Source: a virus
Reading direction: 5' to 3' (one strand)
Length of the DNA stretch: 64,000 bases
IMG/VR virus record: IMGVR_UViG_3300036770_001519
Location: 1-64,000 of that record
Shown one piece after another: positions 51,181 to 62,000 of the stretch. Numbering within the stretch: the first letter of the stretch is position 1; the number at the start of each line of letters is the position of its first letter. Under the pieces are notes generated by a model, which was not told the DNA's origin, did no database searches, and worked only from the letters and a program-made list of their open reading frames with translations. Made by a program: the position numbers and the translations under genes.

Positions 51181-51330
51181 CCTCCACATAGACATGCCCT
51201 AACAGGCATGGGAGGTTACGCTAGCCGCACACGGTAGAAATGCCGTGTGGCATTACGGCTGCCATCCATCGGGCATTTATGCGCCAGTGGAATTTCGCTA
51301 CGCCCACCTTGGCTGATGGGTCAAGGTGGG
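51181..51330 (+). other. Structured RNA or DNA region before large terminase
   Basis: Three strong hairpins follow each other: CCTCC/GGAGG enclosing CATGCC/GGCATG (51181-51215), a CACACGG/CCGTGTG stem (about 51228-51248), and CCCACCTTG/CAAGGTGGG (51303-51330). No gene is present. It may be a leader RNA controlling terminase, a processing site, or a packaging-recognition site. Confidence 0.55.
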
Positions 51331-51348
51331 TATTGAAAGGAGGTACCC

Positions 51349-53019
51349 ATGAAAGTACCAGAAGAAGTACTTGAGGATTTCAGGAACCATTTGTTCTTCT
51401 CCTTCAAGTATCTAGGACTCGGGGAACCTTCTCCCCTGCAATATGCAATTGCAAACAAGATCCAGCACGGACATCGGGACTTCCAGCTTCAGGCGGGAAG
51501 AGGAGCTGGAAAGTCAACCATCATGGCGGTGTTCGCCAGCTGGTTATTACTAAAGGATCCTGACACGACGATCATGGTTGTTTCGGCAGGTGCCGACAAA
51601 GCCATCAAGTTCATCTCGCAGGTCAGGCAGGTTCTAAGCGTGGTCCCCTACATGGGACATCTAACCCCACGGGACTTCGATAAGGACAACGCATTTGGAT
51701 TTAACGTCGCTGCAAGGACCAAGAAGGGTCAGGATCTGTCCTGCTACGCCAAGGGCGTTACAGGTCAATTAACTGGCTCCCACGCGGACTATATCCTGCT
51801 GGATGACATTGAGATCGAAAAGAACTCGGACACGCCCTCAGCCAGAAGCAAGCTGCTTGACAGGCTGACGGAACTTGAACAGATCAGAAACCCCGTCGAG
51901 CATGGAAGAATCATCTTCCTTGGTACATACCAGAGCACGGATTCGATCTACCTTAGGTTACCATACCCAATCGTCAAGTTCCCAGCGGTGATGCCAGACC
52001 CAGACATTGAAAGCCAGATGCTTCATGTGGATGAATATATCCTCAACATGGATGCAGAACCTGGGTTCTCCGTGGATCCAATGAGATTCCCGCAGCACGT
52101 TCTTGACGAACGTCTTGCCAAGATCGGACCACGGCACTTTGCCCTGCACTATCTGCTGGACCCAACCCTAAGCGATGCATCCAAGTATCCTCTGAGATTG
52201 GAAGATCTCATTGTGATGGATGTTCCAGTCGGTGTGTTTCCAGAGAAGGTCGTATGGGCTAGGGGAACACCACTGAAGATACCGACACACGGTCTTAACA
52301 ACGACTTCATGTATGCACCAATGTGGAAATCACCCACCATGGTCGAGTACAACGAGACTGTTGTGTTCGTTGATCCCTCTGGTAGAGGTGCCGACGAGAC
52401 GGCTGTGTGCGTTGCATCGTTCGTCAACGGATACGTTGTCGTTCATGCACTGGTCGGTCTTGAGGGTGGATACGACAGTACAACCCTACTGAAGATTGCA
52501 AAGCTTGCAAATGCATACGATGCAAGCAGGATCATGGTCGAATCCAACTACGGTGATGGCATGTTCTCGTCATTGCTAAGACCAATAGTCGCATCTGCCT
52601 GTGGCAGAGTAGGCATAGATGAGTTCAAGGTAAGCGGAAACAAGGAGAGAAGAATCCTTGATACGCTTGAACCGATCATGTCCCAGCACAGGCTCGTATT
52701 CGACACGTCGGCTATCAAGGACAAGGAGAATCAGATCCAGATTACAAGAATGCAGGAAAGACGCGGCGCACTCAAGCACGATGACCGCATCGATATTCTT
52801 GCAAGCGCGGTAAAGAACTGGTCTGAGGAACTTGTAATTGATCCTGATAGGTTGGTGGAAAGAAACAAAGAACGAGAACACCAGAATCTAGTCAAGGACT
52901 GGATGGGAAACAAGAGAATATCCGTACTACTTGGAGACAGGTATTACGGTCAAAACGAACTTACAAACACCCCCAAGAAGCGGGGTCATAACGTATTGGA
53001 CAACTACTACAGGAGATAA
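51349..53019 (+). CDS. Large terminase subunit (T7 gp19 type)
   Basis: 556 aa (T7 gp19 586). The ATPase has Walker A GRGAGKST with Lys55 and Walker B YILLDDIEIE. The RNase H-like nuclease has FVDPSGRGADET, MVESNYGDGMF and KHDDRIDILASA. It pumps DNA into the head and cuts it. The ATG follows AAAGGAGG in a tidy spacing. Confidence 0.95.
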   Translation: MKVPEEVLEDFRNHLFFSFKYLGLGEPSPLQYAIANKIQHGHRDFQLQAGRGAGKSTIMAVFASWLLLKDPDTTIMVVSAGADKAIKFISQVRQVLSVVPYMGHLTPRDFDKDNAFGFNVAARTKKGQDLSCYAKGVTGQLTGSHADYILLDDIEIEKNSDTPSARSKLLDRLTELEQIRNPVEHGRIIFLGTYQSTDSIYLRLPYPIVKFPAVMPDPDIESQMLHVDEYILNMDAEPGFSVDPMRFPQHVLDERLAKIGPRHFALHYLLDPTLSDASKYPLRLEDLIVMDVPVGVFPEKVVWARGTPLKIPTHGLNNDFMYAPMWKSPTMVEYNETVVFVDPSGRGADETAVCVASFVNGYVVVHALVGLEGGYDSTTLLKIAKLANAYDASRIMVESNYGDGMFSSLLRPIVASACGRVGIDEFKVSGNKERRILDTLEPIMSQHRLVFDTSAIKDKENQIQITRMQERRGALKHDDRIDILASAVKNWSEELVIDPDRLVERNKEREHQNLVKDWMGNKRISVLLGDRYYGQNELTNTPKKRGHNVLDNYYRR

Positions 53020-53021
53020 AC

Positions 53022-53684
53022 ATGCCCTTTATTGTAGGCGGTTTAGCAGCAGCTAGTTCTATCATGTCTGGTATTGGCGGCGCATCACAGAGCAAGGCAA
53101 ATGCCATTGCAGCCAGGATGCAGCAGGACCAGCAGAACTTCCAGAATAAATGGCAGAATGAAGCTCAGAATAGAAACCTACTGAGACAATGGGAGGCTCA
53201 GTATTTCATCAACAAGCAAATTGAACGAGGCGCAAACCAACAGCTCACGATGGGCAAGGTCTACGCCAGAGACTCCTATAAGAATGAAGCATCGCTTCTA
53301 TCAAAACAAACAAGACAGGCAAACAATGCATTTCTTGGCTCCGTAAGTGCCAAAGGAATGTCGTTGGATTCTGCTTCTGCAAGAGCACTCCTAAGACAAA
53401 GTGTCGAGGAGTCCCAGACAATCAGCAGAACAATGAGAACAAACTTTGAAAACCAGATGCGTGATCTTGAGACAAACTATCAGAATGTTATTTCTGGCAG
53501 AGATCTCAATGTACCAGAACAGCAGACATTGCTTACCAGCAAGGCTGTTGTTGCAGATGCATCTTCAAGCATGCTTATGACTGGTATTGCTACTGGTCTA
53601 CTTAGCGGAGCCTCAGCTGGTATTGGAGCTTATAGCGAATACGGCTGGGATAAGTCGGTATCAGGAAGGCTATCTGGAAAATAA
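53022..53684 (+). CDS. Internal virion protein (T7 gp14 type)
   Basis: 220 aa (T7 gp14 196). A hydrophobic N-terminus (FIVGGLAAASSIMSGIGG) is followed by Gln/Asn-rich helices and a hydrophobic SMLMTGIATGLLSG segment near the C-terminus. It should form the outer-membrane part of the ejection channel. Confidence 0.78.
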   Translation: MPFIVGGLAAASSIMSGIGGASQSKANAIAARMQQDQQNFQNKWQNEAQNRNLLRQWEAQYFINKQIERGANQQLTMGKVYARDSYKNEASLLSKQTRQANNAFLGSVSAKGMSLDSASARALLRQSVEESQTISRTMRTNFENQMRDLETNYQNVISGRDLNVPEQQTLLTSKAVVADASSSMLMTGIATGLLSGASAGIGAYSEYGWDKSVSGRLSGK

Positions 53685-53686
53685 CA

Positions 53687-54676
53687 ATGCTAAATACTGA
53701 TAAACTAAACAAGCTGTATAAACTGGCTACTGGTAATAAATCAGAACAAGCAACACCAAAGAGCAAGGATAGACTAAAGCTTGACAAGGCAGAGAAAAGC
53801 CTTAGAAGCTATAGAAGCGCATACTCAGATCCCGTAGATGCGTGGTCCAAGTGGGTTGCAGAACAAGATCAAAACATCGATGCAGACAACGCAGATGATG
53901 TTTGGAACATGGCTGAAAAAGAGTTTCCTGGTTCTCAGGAACAAGCAAGAGATCAGATTCGAAATCAGATTAGATCACGAATCTCGTCTAACGATCCATC
54001 TATACGAGAACAGCAGCTTAGAAACACCATGATTAAATCACCATCGTGGTTGAATCAAGAACTTGAGGAAGAACTAAGGACCGCGTCTACAGTCTCTTCC
54101 AATCAGAACTTATTCAAGTCAAAGTCTGTATACCTAAAATCTCTTGAGCAAAAACTTGGAAAGTTTAACTTCCAGGAACTTGACCCAGACGTTCCAGCTG
54201 ATGTTCACGTCATGGAAGCTGTAAAGCTTGAGGCACTTGGTCTTCTGGATACTGCAAAGATTGTTAATGGAAGATTTGTTGTCATGGGTAAAGGCGGCTC
54301 AATTCAGCCAGCCTTCTCCGTAACACAAGAAGCAGAGCTGTCTGGAGAACTCAACACGGAATCTCCAGAGATACAGATGATTATGCAGCTAGCTCCTTCC
54401 ATTGTAAAGAAGTACGTGGAACCAGCCATGCAGTCAACTCAGGGAATTATGTCCATGGAAAACAGGGCATCAAGAGGTGCTGCGCTTCAGATGCTTCGGG
54501 GAGGATCTCTTCCCGTTGATCGCTGGGGTGAGGCACTGTCCCTACTAAATGAAAATCAGGGTGCTGGAATCAACGAAGGCATAGCTGGACTTGCTGAACA
54601 GAACCCAAACATGAACGAAGAAGATGCTGCCAAGTACAGCATGGATATCATTAGTAATTACGGAGGTATGGTTTGA
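53687..54676 (+). CDS. Internal virion protein (329 aa)
   Basis: Soluble, helical, basic N-terminus (SRKSKDRLKLDKAEK-like region) and an ordered C-terminus with GAALQMLRGGSLP. Lies in the internal virion operon between the gp14-like and gp15-like genes. No family recognised; stop overlaps the next start. Confidence 0.65.
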   Translation: MLNTDKLNKLYKLATGNKSEQATPKSKDRLKLDKAEKSLRSYRSAYSDPVDAWSKWVAEQDQNIDADNADDVWNMAEKEFPGSQEQARDQIRNQIRSRISSNDPSIREQQLRNTMIKSPSWLNQELEEELRTASTVSSNQNLFKSKSVYLKSLEQKLGKFNFQELDPDVPADVHVMEAVKLEALGLLDTAKIVNGRFVVMGKGGSIQPAFSVTQEAELSGELNTESPEIQMIMQLAPSIVKKYVEPAMQSTQGIMSMENRASRGAALQMLRGGSLPVDRWGEALSLLNENQGAGINEGIAGLAEQNPNMNEEDAAKYSMDIISNYGGMV

Positions 54677-57600
54677 GTAGAATTGAAACACAAGGACCAC
54701 AGGCGTTCCTCATGCCTTCGCAGAAGCCAGCTCTATATCAGGAAAGTGCAACGATCTTTCCTCAGCCTAGAGTTGACATAGCCGAGGGCATCGACATCGG
54801 TGCTATTGGCAAGGCTGCATATGGTTTGGGTGCAGAGATCGTAGATGCAACAACAAAGTATAGATTTAATAAGACTCAAACCGCACTTGATTCCTATACC
54901 ATTGCATCAGAGGCAGCTCTAAAAGCTTTTGCGGACAATGGACAATTCGACAAGTACAAGCAAGAGCAAGAAAACTACCGAAAGCAAGTAAGAGAACTTC
55001 TTGGCTTTGATCCAGAAAAGGACGAGCCATTTGGAAACCAGCAACAAAGACTAAAGGCAAGTGCAACAAAGGCAATAGCAACCTTTGATAATAACCTTGG
55101 AGTTGCTCAGGGAGAATACGAGCAACTGGTAGAGCTTGATACATTTGAATCAATGGCAAATAAGCTTGAGGTTGAACTACAATTACAACCAACAGCTGAA
55201 GATAGAATTAGATACATCAATGAGACAATGCGACCAGGAATAGCTGGCGTGTTTAAGACTAGTTTTGGATCTGATATCTTTACGCTTGATCCAAAATTAC
55301 CAATGTCTAAGCAAAAAAGAGCATTGGCAAGAACCATAGAGGCTGCTTGGCTTAAGCTTCAAAACGAAATTGACAGATCTGAAAATGAAATAGCCAATAG
55401 AAAAGAAGATAAGATTGTGTTTCCAGAACTTGATACCAATCAAGCAAGAAACAACATTAAAATAGGAAGAGATAACGTATCAAGTGCAAGTCAGGCACTT
55501 GATCTTTTACGTGACGCACTTCCAGGTATTAAAAAGGATGACATACCTCTTAGTTCCTTACCACAGGATCAACAAGTAGCTATAAATTCAGCTGGTAAAA
55601 GCGTTGCATCTGCTCTTAACTATTATAGAAGAGCGGTTGGTGATTTGCTTACACAAGCTTGGGAAATTAACAGCGGTCCCATGGGTCCACTGCTTCCTTT
55701 TGAGGATAGTCCCTATGCCGAAGTAGATCCACTAAGCGATGAGGCACTGACTATTATTGCAGACTCACCAGGCGTAAAGCCTGAAGACATGAGCGAGCTT
55801 ACACAGTTTAGAAAAGAACTAAGAGATTTTGAATTCTCGGCAATGAAAAGCGTTGTGGGTGTGCAAACCAGCATACTAGACGCTGCTATTGAAAAAAGAA
55901 AAAGAATTGCACAGGGTCTATTTGAGCAGACTTCAGCAAGGGTTGCTCTTATTGATCGTGACGCAGCAGTAAATCCAGAAGCGGCTACACTTGAAAGAGA
56001 GCGAATATCACAGGAGTTTGAAGCTCAACTTACAGCACTTCTTTCAAACGCATCTCCATACAGTCAGTCTGATTTTCTAGCTAACTTCAGAAAAAAGAAG
56101 ATAACATCTTCTACAGACTTAATAATGGCTGTAAGAGAATCCGTTCCACCAACATTCAGTCTATCCGTTTTTGGAAACCTAATGGACAGCCGACTGGATT
56201 CAACTCCTAGATTCAGGGAAGAGTTTAATACATTCCTTGATTTTAACATGCGGCTTCAAAAGCAAATCTATGGCGATCAAAAAGCAACCATAGGATCTGC
56301 ACTAGACGCAACAAGAAGACAGTCTGAAAAGTTTTTAAAGGACCAAGAAAAACGAAGAAGACTTTTAAACATAATAGCATACGAACAGGGTGGAACAAAG
56401 GAAACTTTAGAACCTGAAAAAGTAACTCAAGCTGAAAAAAGAGAAGCTGCGTTTCTTGCTATTCAGATGAAACTTCCAGCTGGTTCCAGCTTGTATGATG
56501 ACAATGGAAACCTAAAGGAACTTTCCGTTATATCGGAAGAACTCAGCAGGGGCAACCAATCAGTTCCTCTTCCTCTTTCGCTGCTGATGGAAACACCATA
56601 CTGGCAGCACATGCTTTCTGATGTGCAGAATTCAAAAACACCAGAAGACACCCTAAAGAGGCTTTTTGCTCCATTCATCAGTGGTCCAGAAGGTGGTGGT
56701 GGAATAAGCTGGGATGATATCAAGAGATCCAATACCTATACCCTGAGATCACCCGATATCTCCGATAATGCTTCTGACGCTATTATGGAGGGCTTGAAGT
56801 CTTCCAACCCAGGAAGAACCCAAGCAACAATGGCAACTTTTCTAATGTATCCAGAGGATACTAGAAAGCAGTTTCTTGCTAGACTTGATACTGCTATTGA
56901 AGCGGAAACAGATCCCCTTACCAAACATTCCTTAAGTATTCGTAGGGCAAGATTAACAGCCTTTAACAACACATATAAGAATGAGAACCCATTTGAGTTT
57001 GTTAAAAACGAAATTAATGTAATTCCAGATGAGCAGGTTGTTCTATACGATAGACTAAAGAGAACACTAACAGGGTTAGCTGGTGGTCGTATTTCTGAAG
57101 CTCAAAAGGAAGGTATTGAAAAAGCAATATCAGAAGGAAGAGCTACACAAAAGTCTGAAGAGCTTGCAGAACTTCAAAGACTAATGCCAATGTTTGCCTC
57201 TGTATATGAAAATATTCAGATTGGAAACGGTACTGAACTTTCAGACGATGGCAAAACAACTGTAGAAGATCGCTTTAGAAAACTATTGTCTGATCCTTCA
57301 GATGAAGAACTATTAGACAGAAGAACTGCTGCTAGTATTGTTGATCAGGTAATACTTGATGAATACTTTGAATCTCGCTGGGCGCATCCAGCATTAGATC
57401 CTAACTCCGATGATTTCTCAGACATTTTAACAAAACGAGTAAACGATAAACTCTCATCATTTGCGTGGAAAACACGTGTTCTTGATCCAAACTTTGGAAA
57501 TACAAAAGCATCTAAGCCACGTGAAAAAACAACAATGCCATCTCACATCTCTACAAGAGGTGGTGTCGATGGATTGTTTACCACCGAACAGGCAGTAATG

Positions 57601-58998
57601 TCCTCTAACCCGCTTGTAATGGGTTTTGCGGATGACATGACTGCAAAGACTGTGGTTGGTCAGTTTCTTCCAGCAAATGCTGAAGCAACTGCGGCAATAA
57701 AAAGCATGCCAAACCAACACGCAGCTCTTGCAGCTGTAGCAGCAGCTAGTAATATTCCACCTTATGTGGTGGGCATTTCAAGAGACAGCCCAGCAAAGAT
57801 GGCTTACTATCTTGCAGAGGCTGCATTGAATGGAAAAACAGATGCAGCTGCAATACTTGCAGCACAGGCTACTCTTTCCATGATGCCAGAAGTATCGTCA
57901 GAAGACGATGCGAGAAAGAAGGCTGCATCTCTTGGAGCAAGAATACGCTCGCAAATTCTTGATGGTACTTTAAAGATGGAGACTGAGGCCCATCCCTCGT
58001 TCATGAGTGAAGATAGTCTTGTTCCAACCTATGTACTCTACGTAAACGGAAAGAAGGTTGCATCCATGCAACCAAATTCCAACAGCGTTACAGAGAACCT
58101 CAAGGACAATCCAGTATATGTCGAGAGACTTAAGAAGACATCTTCAAGAGAAATATCAGACATATACAACAGTGATTCTTTTACGGCTGACAAGGAGCAA
58201 GACTTCTCCATGCCAACAAAAAGAGACATGCTTGTAAAAGATTGGTTGATGGCACAGGAAGAACCAAACCTTCTTATCAGGCCTTATATCCACAGCGATA
58301 CCGCAACATTCTCACACAACCTGTGGGATGAAGCGTGGGCTTTTAGAAAGAAGACCATGCCAGATGGTACTGTTGTGGTTGAGAAGGTAAAGCAGATAAA
58401 GCAATATAAGAAGGAAGACGGTTCCTTTAGCTCTACTCCACGCTGGGCTGACTATACCGAGGTATACGATCCAGCACTATATGGTGGCGTAGAAAGAAAG
58501 CGATTTAGAACAAGCGAAACATCGTCACGTCTTAAGTTTGTAGAATCGCCAGGTCTTCCACTACACAGACCAGTTCTTCTTGAGACAAGAAGACCTGAAA
58601 GATATCTTGATGATCCAAACATTGCCACTGGAGAATCGCTTGTGTACAGTCCAGAGAGACTTGCAGAAGACGAGCAAAACCTGTTGATGCTTGAAGAACC
58701 AAGCAACGTCAGGGAAATCTTTGTAAATACCAGAGGCAATAGACGATATTCATCCGAGTTTGAAAATCTTGGTAAGAAGGATGAATCCATCAATAGACTG
58801 TTGAATTCCGATGACACGACCCTAACGGTTGCAGAAGTATCGGAAGACACAAGAGACTTCACAAGGTTTGTTTCGACCTTTGTCAAGTTCCAAGATCCAC
58901 TGACGAAACAACTGAAGATAATGCGATATACCACAATGACGGCTGGTCCATGGAAGCAATCCTATGATCCAATCATTGTATACTCTGCGGATGAGTAA
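54673..58998 (+). CDS. Large internal virion protein (T7 gp15-like position, 1441 aa)
   Basis: TTG start overlapping the previous stop (TTGA). Almost entirely helical and charged, about twice the size of T7 gp15 (747). One more compact region near residues 965-1090 reads ADDMTAKTVVGQFLP and ALAAVAAASNIPPYVVGIS, followed by FMSEDSLVPTYVLYVNGKK. It should be ejected and build part of the periplasmic channel. Followed by a terminator-like hairpin. Confidence 0.72.
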   Translation: MSRIETQGPQAFLMPSQKPALYQESATIFPQPRVDIAEGIDIGAIGKAAYGLGAEIVDATTKYRFNKTQTALDSYTIASEAALKAFADNGQFDKYKQEQENYRKQVRELLGFDPEKDEPFGNQQQRLKASATKAIATFDNNLGVAQGEYEQLVELDTFESMANKLEVELQLQPTAEDRIRYINETMRPGIAGVFKTSFGSDIFTLDPKLPMSKQKRALARTIEAAWLKLQNEIDRSENEIANRKEDKIVFPELDTNQARNNIKIGRDNVSSASQALDLLRDALPGIKKDDIPLSSLPQDQQVAINSAGKSVASALNYYRRAVGDLLTQAWEINSGPMGPLLPFEDSPYAEVDPLSDEALTIIADSPGVKPEDMSELTQFRKELRDFEFSAMKSVVGVQTSILDAAIEKRKRIAQGLFEQTSARVALIDRDAAVNPEAATLERERISQEFEAQLTALLSNASPYSQSDFLANFRKKKITSSTDLIMAVRESVPPTFSLSVFGNLMDSRLDSTPRFREEFNTFLDFNMRLQKQIYGDQKATIGSALDATRRQSEKFLKDQEKRRRLLNIIAYEQGGTKETLEPEKVTQAEKREAAFLAIQMKLPAGSSLYDDNGNLKELSVISEELSRGNQSVPLPLSLLMETPYWQHMLSDVQNSKTPEDTLKRLFAPFISGPEGGGGISWDDIKRSNTYTLRSPDISDNASDAIMEGLKSSNPGRTQATMATFLMYPEDTRKQFLARLDTAIEAETDPLTKHSLSIRRARLTAFNNTYKNENPFEFVKNEINVIPDEQVVLYDRLKRTLTGLAGGRISEAQKEGIEKAISEGRATQKSEELAELQRLMPMFASVYENIQIGNGTELSDDGKTTVEDRFRKLLSDPSDEELLDRRTAASIVDQVILDEYFESRWAHPALDPNSDDFSDILTKRVNDKLSSFAWKTRVLDPNFGNTKASKPREKTTMPSHISTRGGVDGLFTTEQAVMSSNPLVMGFADDMTAKTVVGQFLPANAEATAAIKSMPNQHAALAAVAAASNIPPYVVGISRDSPAKMAYYLAEAALNGKTDAAAILAAQATLSMMPEVSSEDDARKKAASLGARIRSQILDGTLKMETEAHPSFMSEDSLVPTYVLYVNGKKVASMQPNSNSVTENLKDNPVYVERLKKTSSREISDIYNSDSFTADKEQDFSMPTKRDMLVKDWLMAQEEPNLLIRPYIHSDTATFSHNLWDEAWAFRKKTMPDGTVVVEKVKQIKQYKKEDGSFSSTPRWADYTEVYDPALYGGVERKRFRTSETSSRLKFVESPGLPLHRPVLLETRRPERYLDDPNIATGESLVYSPERLAEDEQNLLMLEEPSNVREIFVNTRGNRRYSSEFENLGKKDESINRLLNSDDTTLTVAEVSEDTRDFTRFVSTFVKFQDPLTKQLKIMRYTTMTAGPWKQSYDPIIVYSADE

Positions 58999-59019
58999 CG
59001 GTAATTGCAATTGAAAACA

Positions 59020-59050
59020 AGGGGAGGGGAGTAACTTCCCCTCCCTTACT
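59020..59050 (+). terminator. Hairpin between internal virion genes
   Basis: GGGAGGGGA pairs perfectly with TCCCCTCCC around a 6-base loop, with AG/TT extending the stem, then TTACTTT. It lies in the 66-base gap before the giant gene, whose ATG follows AAAAGGAAAA. Confidence 0.6.
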
Positions 59051-59064
59051 TTAAAAGGAAAAAC

Positions 59065-62000
59065 ATGTCAGGTATTGATCCATTTAAGCTTCTCCAAGAT
59101 GTGTTTGAATCAAACAAACAGCTTGCTTCGGAGCGAGATCCAGATACAAAACCACTTTTTGCACAGTATGCTGGACTAGAAAACAGCATTTCAGAGTCGG
59201 CAGTACAACCTACGCTAGCCGCACAACGTGCAGAGAGAGCACAGTTTGATAGAGAATACGTTGGCTTAAGCACTCTTAAGGCATTTGATAATCTTAAATT
59301 CAACGTTGTAGATGACAACGGTTCGCGGTTTAATCGCGGCTACTCAGCAATGAAGGATACCGTACAGACGGCATCTTCGCAGGGTTGGGGTGAACGAAAT
59401 ATCTTTAGAGAGAGACAGCGTTTAAACATGTCGAAGGGACAGGCTTCTGGTTTCATCAAGACATCCGATGAAATGGGAAGCTGGAGAGATAGAAGAGAAG
59501 GAATCTCACAATGGTACGATGGTGTAGTAGAGCACTTTGAAAAGTGGTTCCACACTACCGAGCTTGAGGGAGATTACCAGAAACTCAAGTGGCAGCTGTC
59601 ACAACCAGACAGTAGCTGGACAGAGGCTAGAAAGTATGAAGCTCTTTCCAATTGGCAAGAGCAGAACAAGGAAGCCTATGACTACATAAGACGGGCTGGC
59701 GTTGACTTCAATACGTTTGTCGGACCAACGGTAAACGAAACTGGATTCAATGTAGCTATGATGGAAGCCGCAAAGCAAGCGGTTCTAAATCGAAGAATGC
59801 GTCTTTGGGAAGAAGACAACGGTGCAGTACTGAAGTTTGTTGCATCGGCTGCAGAAAGTTTCAAGGATCCTGCCATGATGCGGGATATCCTTCTTACTAC
59901 AGCCCTAACAATGGGACTTGCAACGCCACAGGTCATAGGCACAAGACTAGGTGTCAACGGTCTTCAGGTTTCCCAGTCAGCACTGGCTTCAGCACGTCTG
60001 TTGCAGTTGACAGGACCAATGACTGGTCTTATTGAAGGACCAGTATATGCAGCTTTGCGTGGCACCATTCTGAATCAAGCAGGACGCAGGGCAACCGATA
60101 CGATGGTTGCCCGTGGTCTTGCTATGTTTACTGAAGGTGCTGTTGCGGGAACTGTTGCATCTCTTGCAGATCAACGTGATGACTACGAGTGGAGATCACT
60201 TGTATTCAAGGATACCGACAAGGTGTTCAAGTATGACTTCAAGAACGCAATTACAGAGGGTGTCTACAGCGGTACGGGAGCAATGACCATGCTTGGTCTA
60301 ATGCGCTTCGGTCTTGGTGCCCTTGGTGACTTCAAGTACTACAGCAAGGGTGACTGGAACAACTGGGGACGAAGCATTGCCAACTCCCTTGACACATGGG
60401 CAGAAACAAAGGAAGGTCTTACCGTATTCGGAGAACAACTAAGCGATGGTCGCGGAATGTTCTTTGGAGATCTTATCGACAGATACATGAAGGGTAAGGA
60501 CGGTAGGGATTTTGCAAACATAATGTTGAATGGAAGCCGTCTATTTGGTCGGCTTGATCCAGTAATTGCTGGACGCTTGAACTTGGATACAAAAGAAGTT
60601 CTTGAAGTAGCTGAGGAATTTGAAAAGATAACTGGAGTGGCTGGTGAAGCTGCAATGAGACGCCTTGATGGTGTCGATCCAGATCTAAGCAATACCTTCA
60701 TGCTAATGCTTAACAAGAAGTTCCTTGAGTCCCAGGATCTAAGCTACCCAGAAGTAGCAGGTCTTCTAAAGGACTTCTCAAGCTATTCGTCTGGAAAGGG
60801 AATGCTTCCTCTTCCAGAGACTGGCGAAGGTAGATTCCTAAGAGCCGTGAAAAAGGATCCAGCAAGAACATCGCAGCAACTCAGACGCTTGCTTGACCTC
60901 AGAATTCTCGACAAGAAGCTGAACAAGTATGGTGTCTCAAGTGTTGTAGCTCTGGCAGATGCAGAGAATGCCCTTGGTCGCAGACTGGATCTCATGGAAG
61001 ACAACGACTATAGATCCTATAGAATGGCTGCTGCATTTGCCGAGGGTTCACAAAAGGAACAGGCAGTTGTCTCTTCGCTATCAACGCTACTTAGTACAAC
61101 TGATGAAATGGTAAACATTGGCGGCAGAGAAATTCCAACAGAGGTTGCACGGCAAGCCGTAAGAACCTCACTTGGTCTTGACGGTCGCAAGGAATTGCTT
61201 TACCTGAACGACGCTGGAGAAGCCGACAGAGCCACATTCATGGTTATGATCGACCCAGCAACCAACGAGGTTCTTCGAACTAGACGGCAGCTTACCGTTG
61301 GCAAGGATGGATCTCTTGAGATCTCATTCGCTGCCAAGGAAAATGCTTCCTATAAGCCAGAGAATATAATCTCAACGGTCGAGTTCAAGGAAAAGATAGA
61401 GGAAATAAACAACAAGATCCGCGAAGGTTGGCTTGATTGGACAAAGAAGAATATCAAGAAGGCCATCGAAGGAGTTAAGGATCCAGTAAAGAAGAAGGAA
61501 ATTGAAAAGACGTTTGACGATCTATTCAACGAGGGTAAGGAACCAACGATTGAAAACATCTCGCGTATCTTCAGCATGAACAAGACGGAGGCAACAGTCT
61601 CCCAGATAATCATGCGTTCTCTTGGTTACGATCCAAATGAAAAGATGTTGAGAATTGCAAGAGGTTCCGTAGACGAGGGTGCAACTGGAAACATCATTCT
61701 TGCTGGAACACAGGCACTTATCAACGCAACAAAGGCATCCGACATCGGAACAGTCGCACATGAGATGGGACACTATAATAGGTTCATCTTTGGTCAAGAC
61801 ACCGAAGACTCACGTGCAGCTCGTCATGCCATTGGAATTACCGATGACATGTGGGATAAGTTCAAGGACTGGTGCGGTGTAAAGGATGGCAACTGGACAC
61901 TAGCGGCAGAGGAGAAGTTTGCAAACGGCTGGGCTTATTACATCAGAAATGTAATGCAAGGCAATGGCAAGGCTCCAACTACCTCTATCCAGCGGCTCTT

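Noticed and set aside
51172-51348. A small gene between the terminase subunits
   Set aside because: No frame with a ribosome site; the bases are mostly in paired stems.
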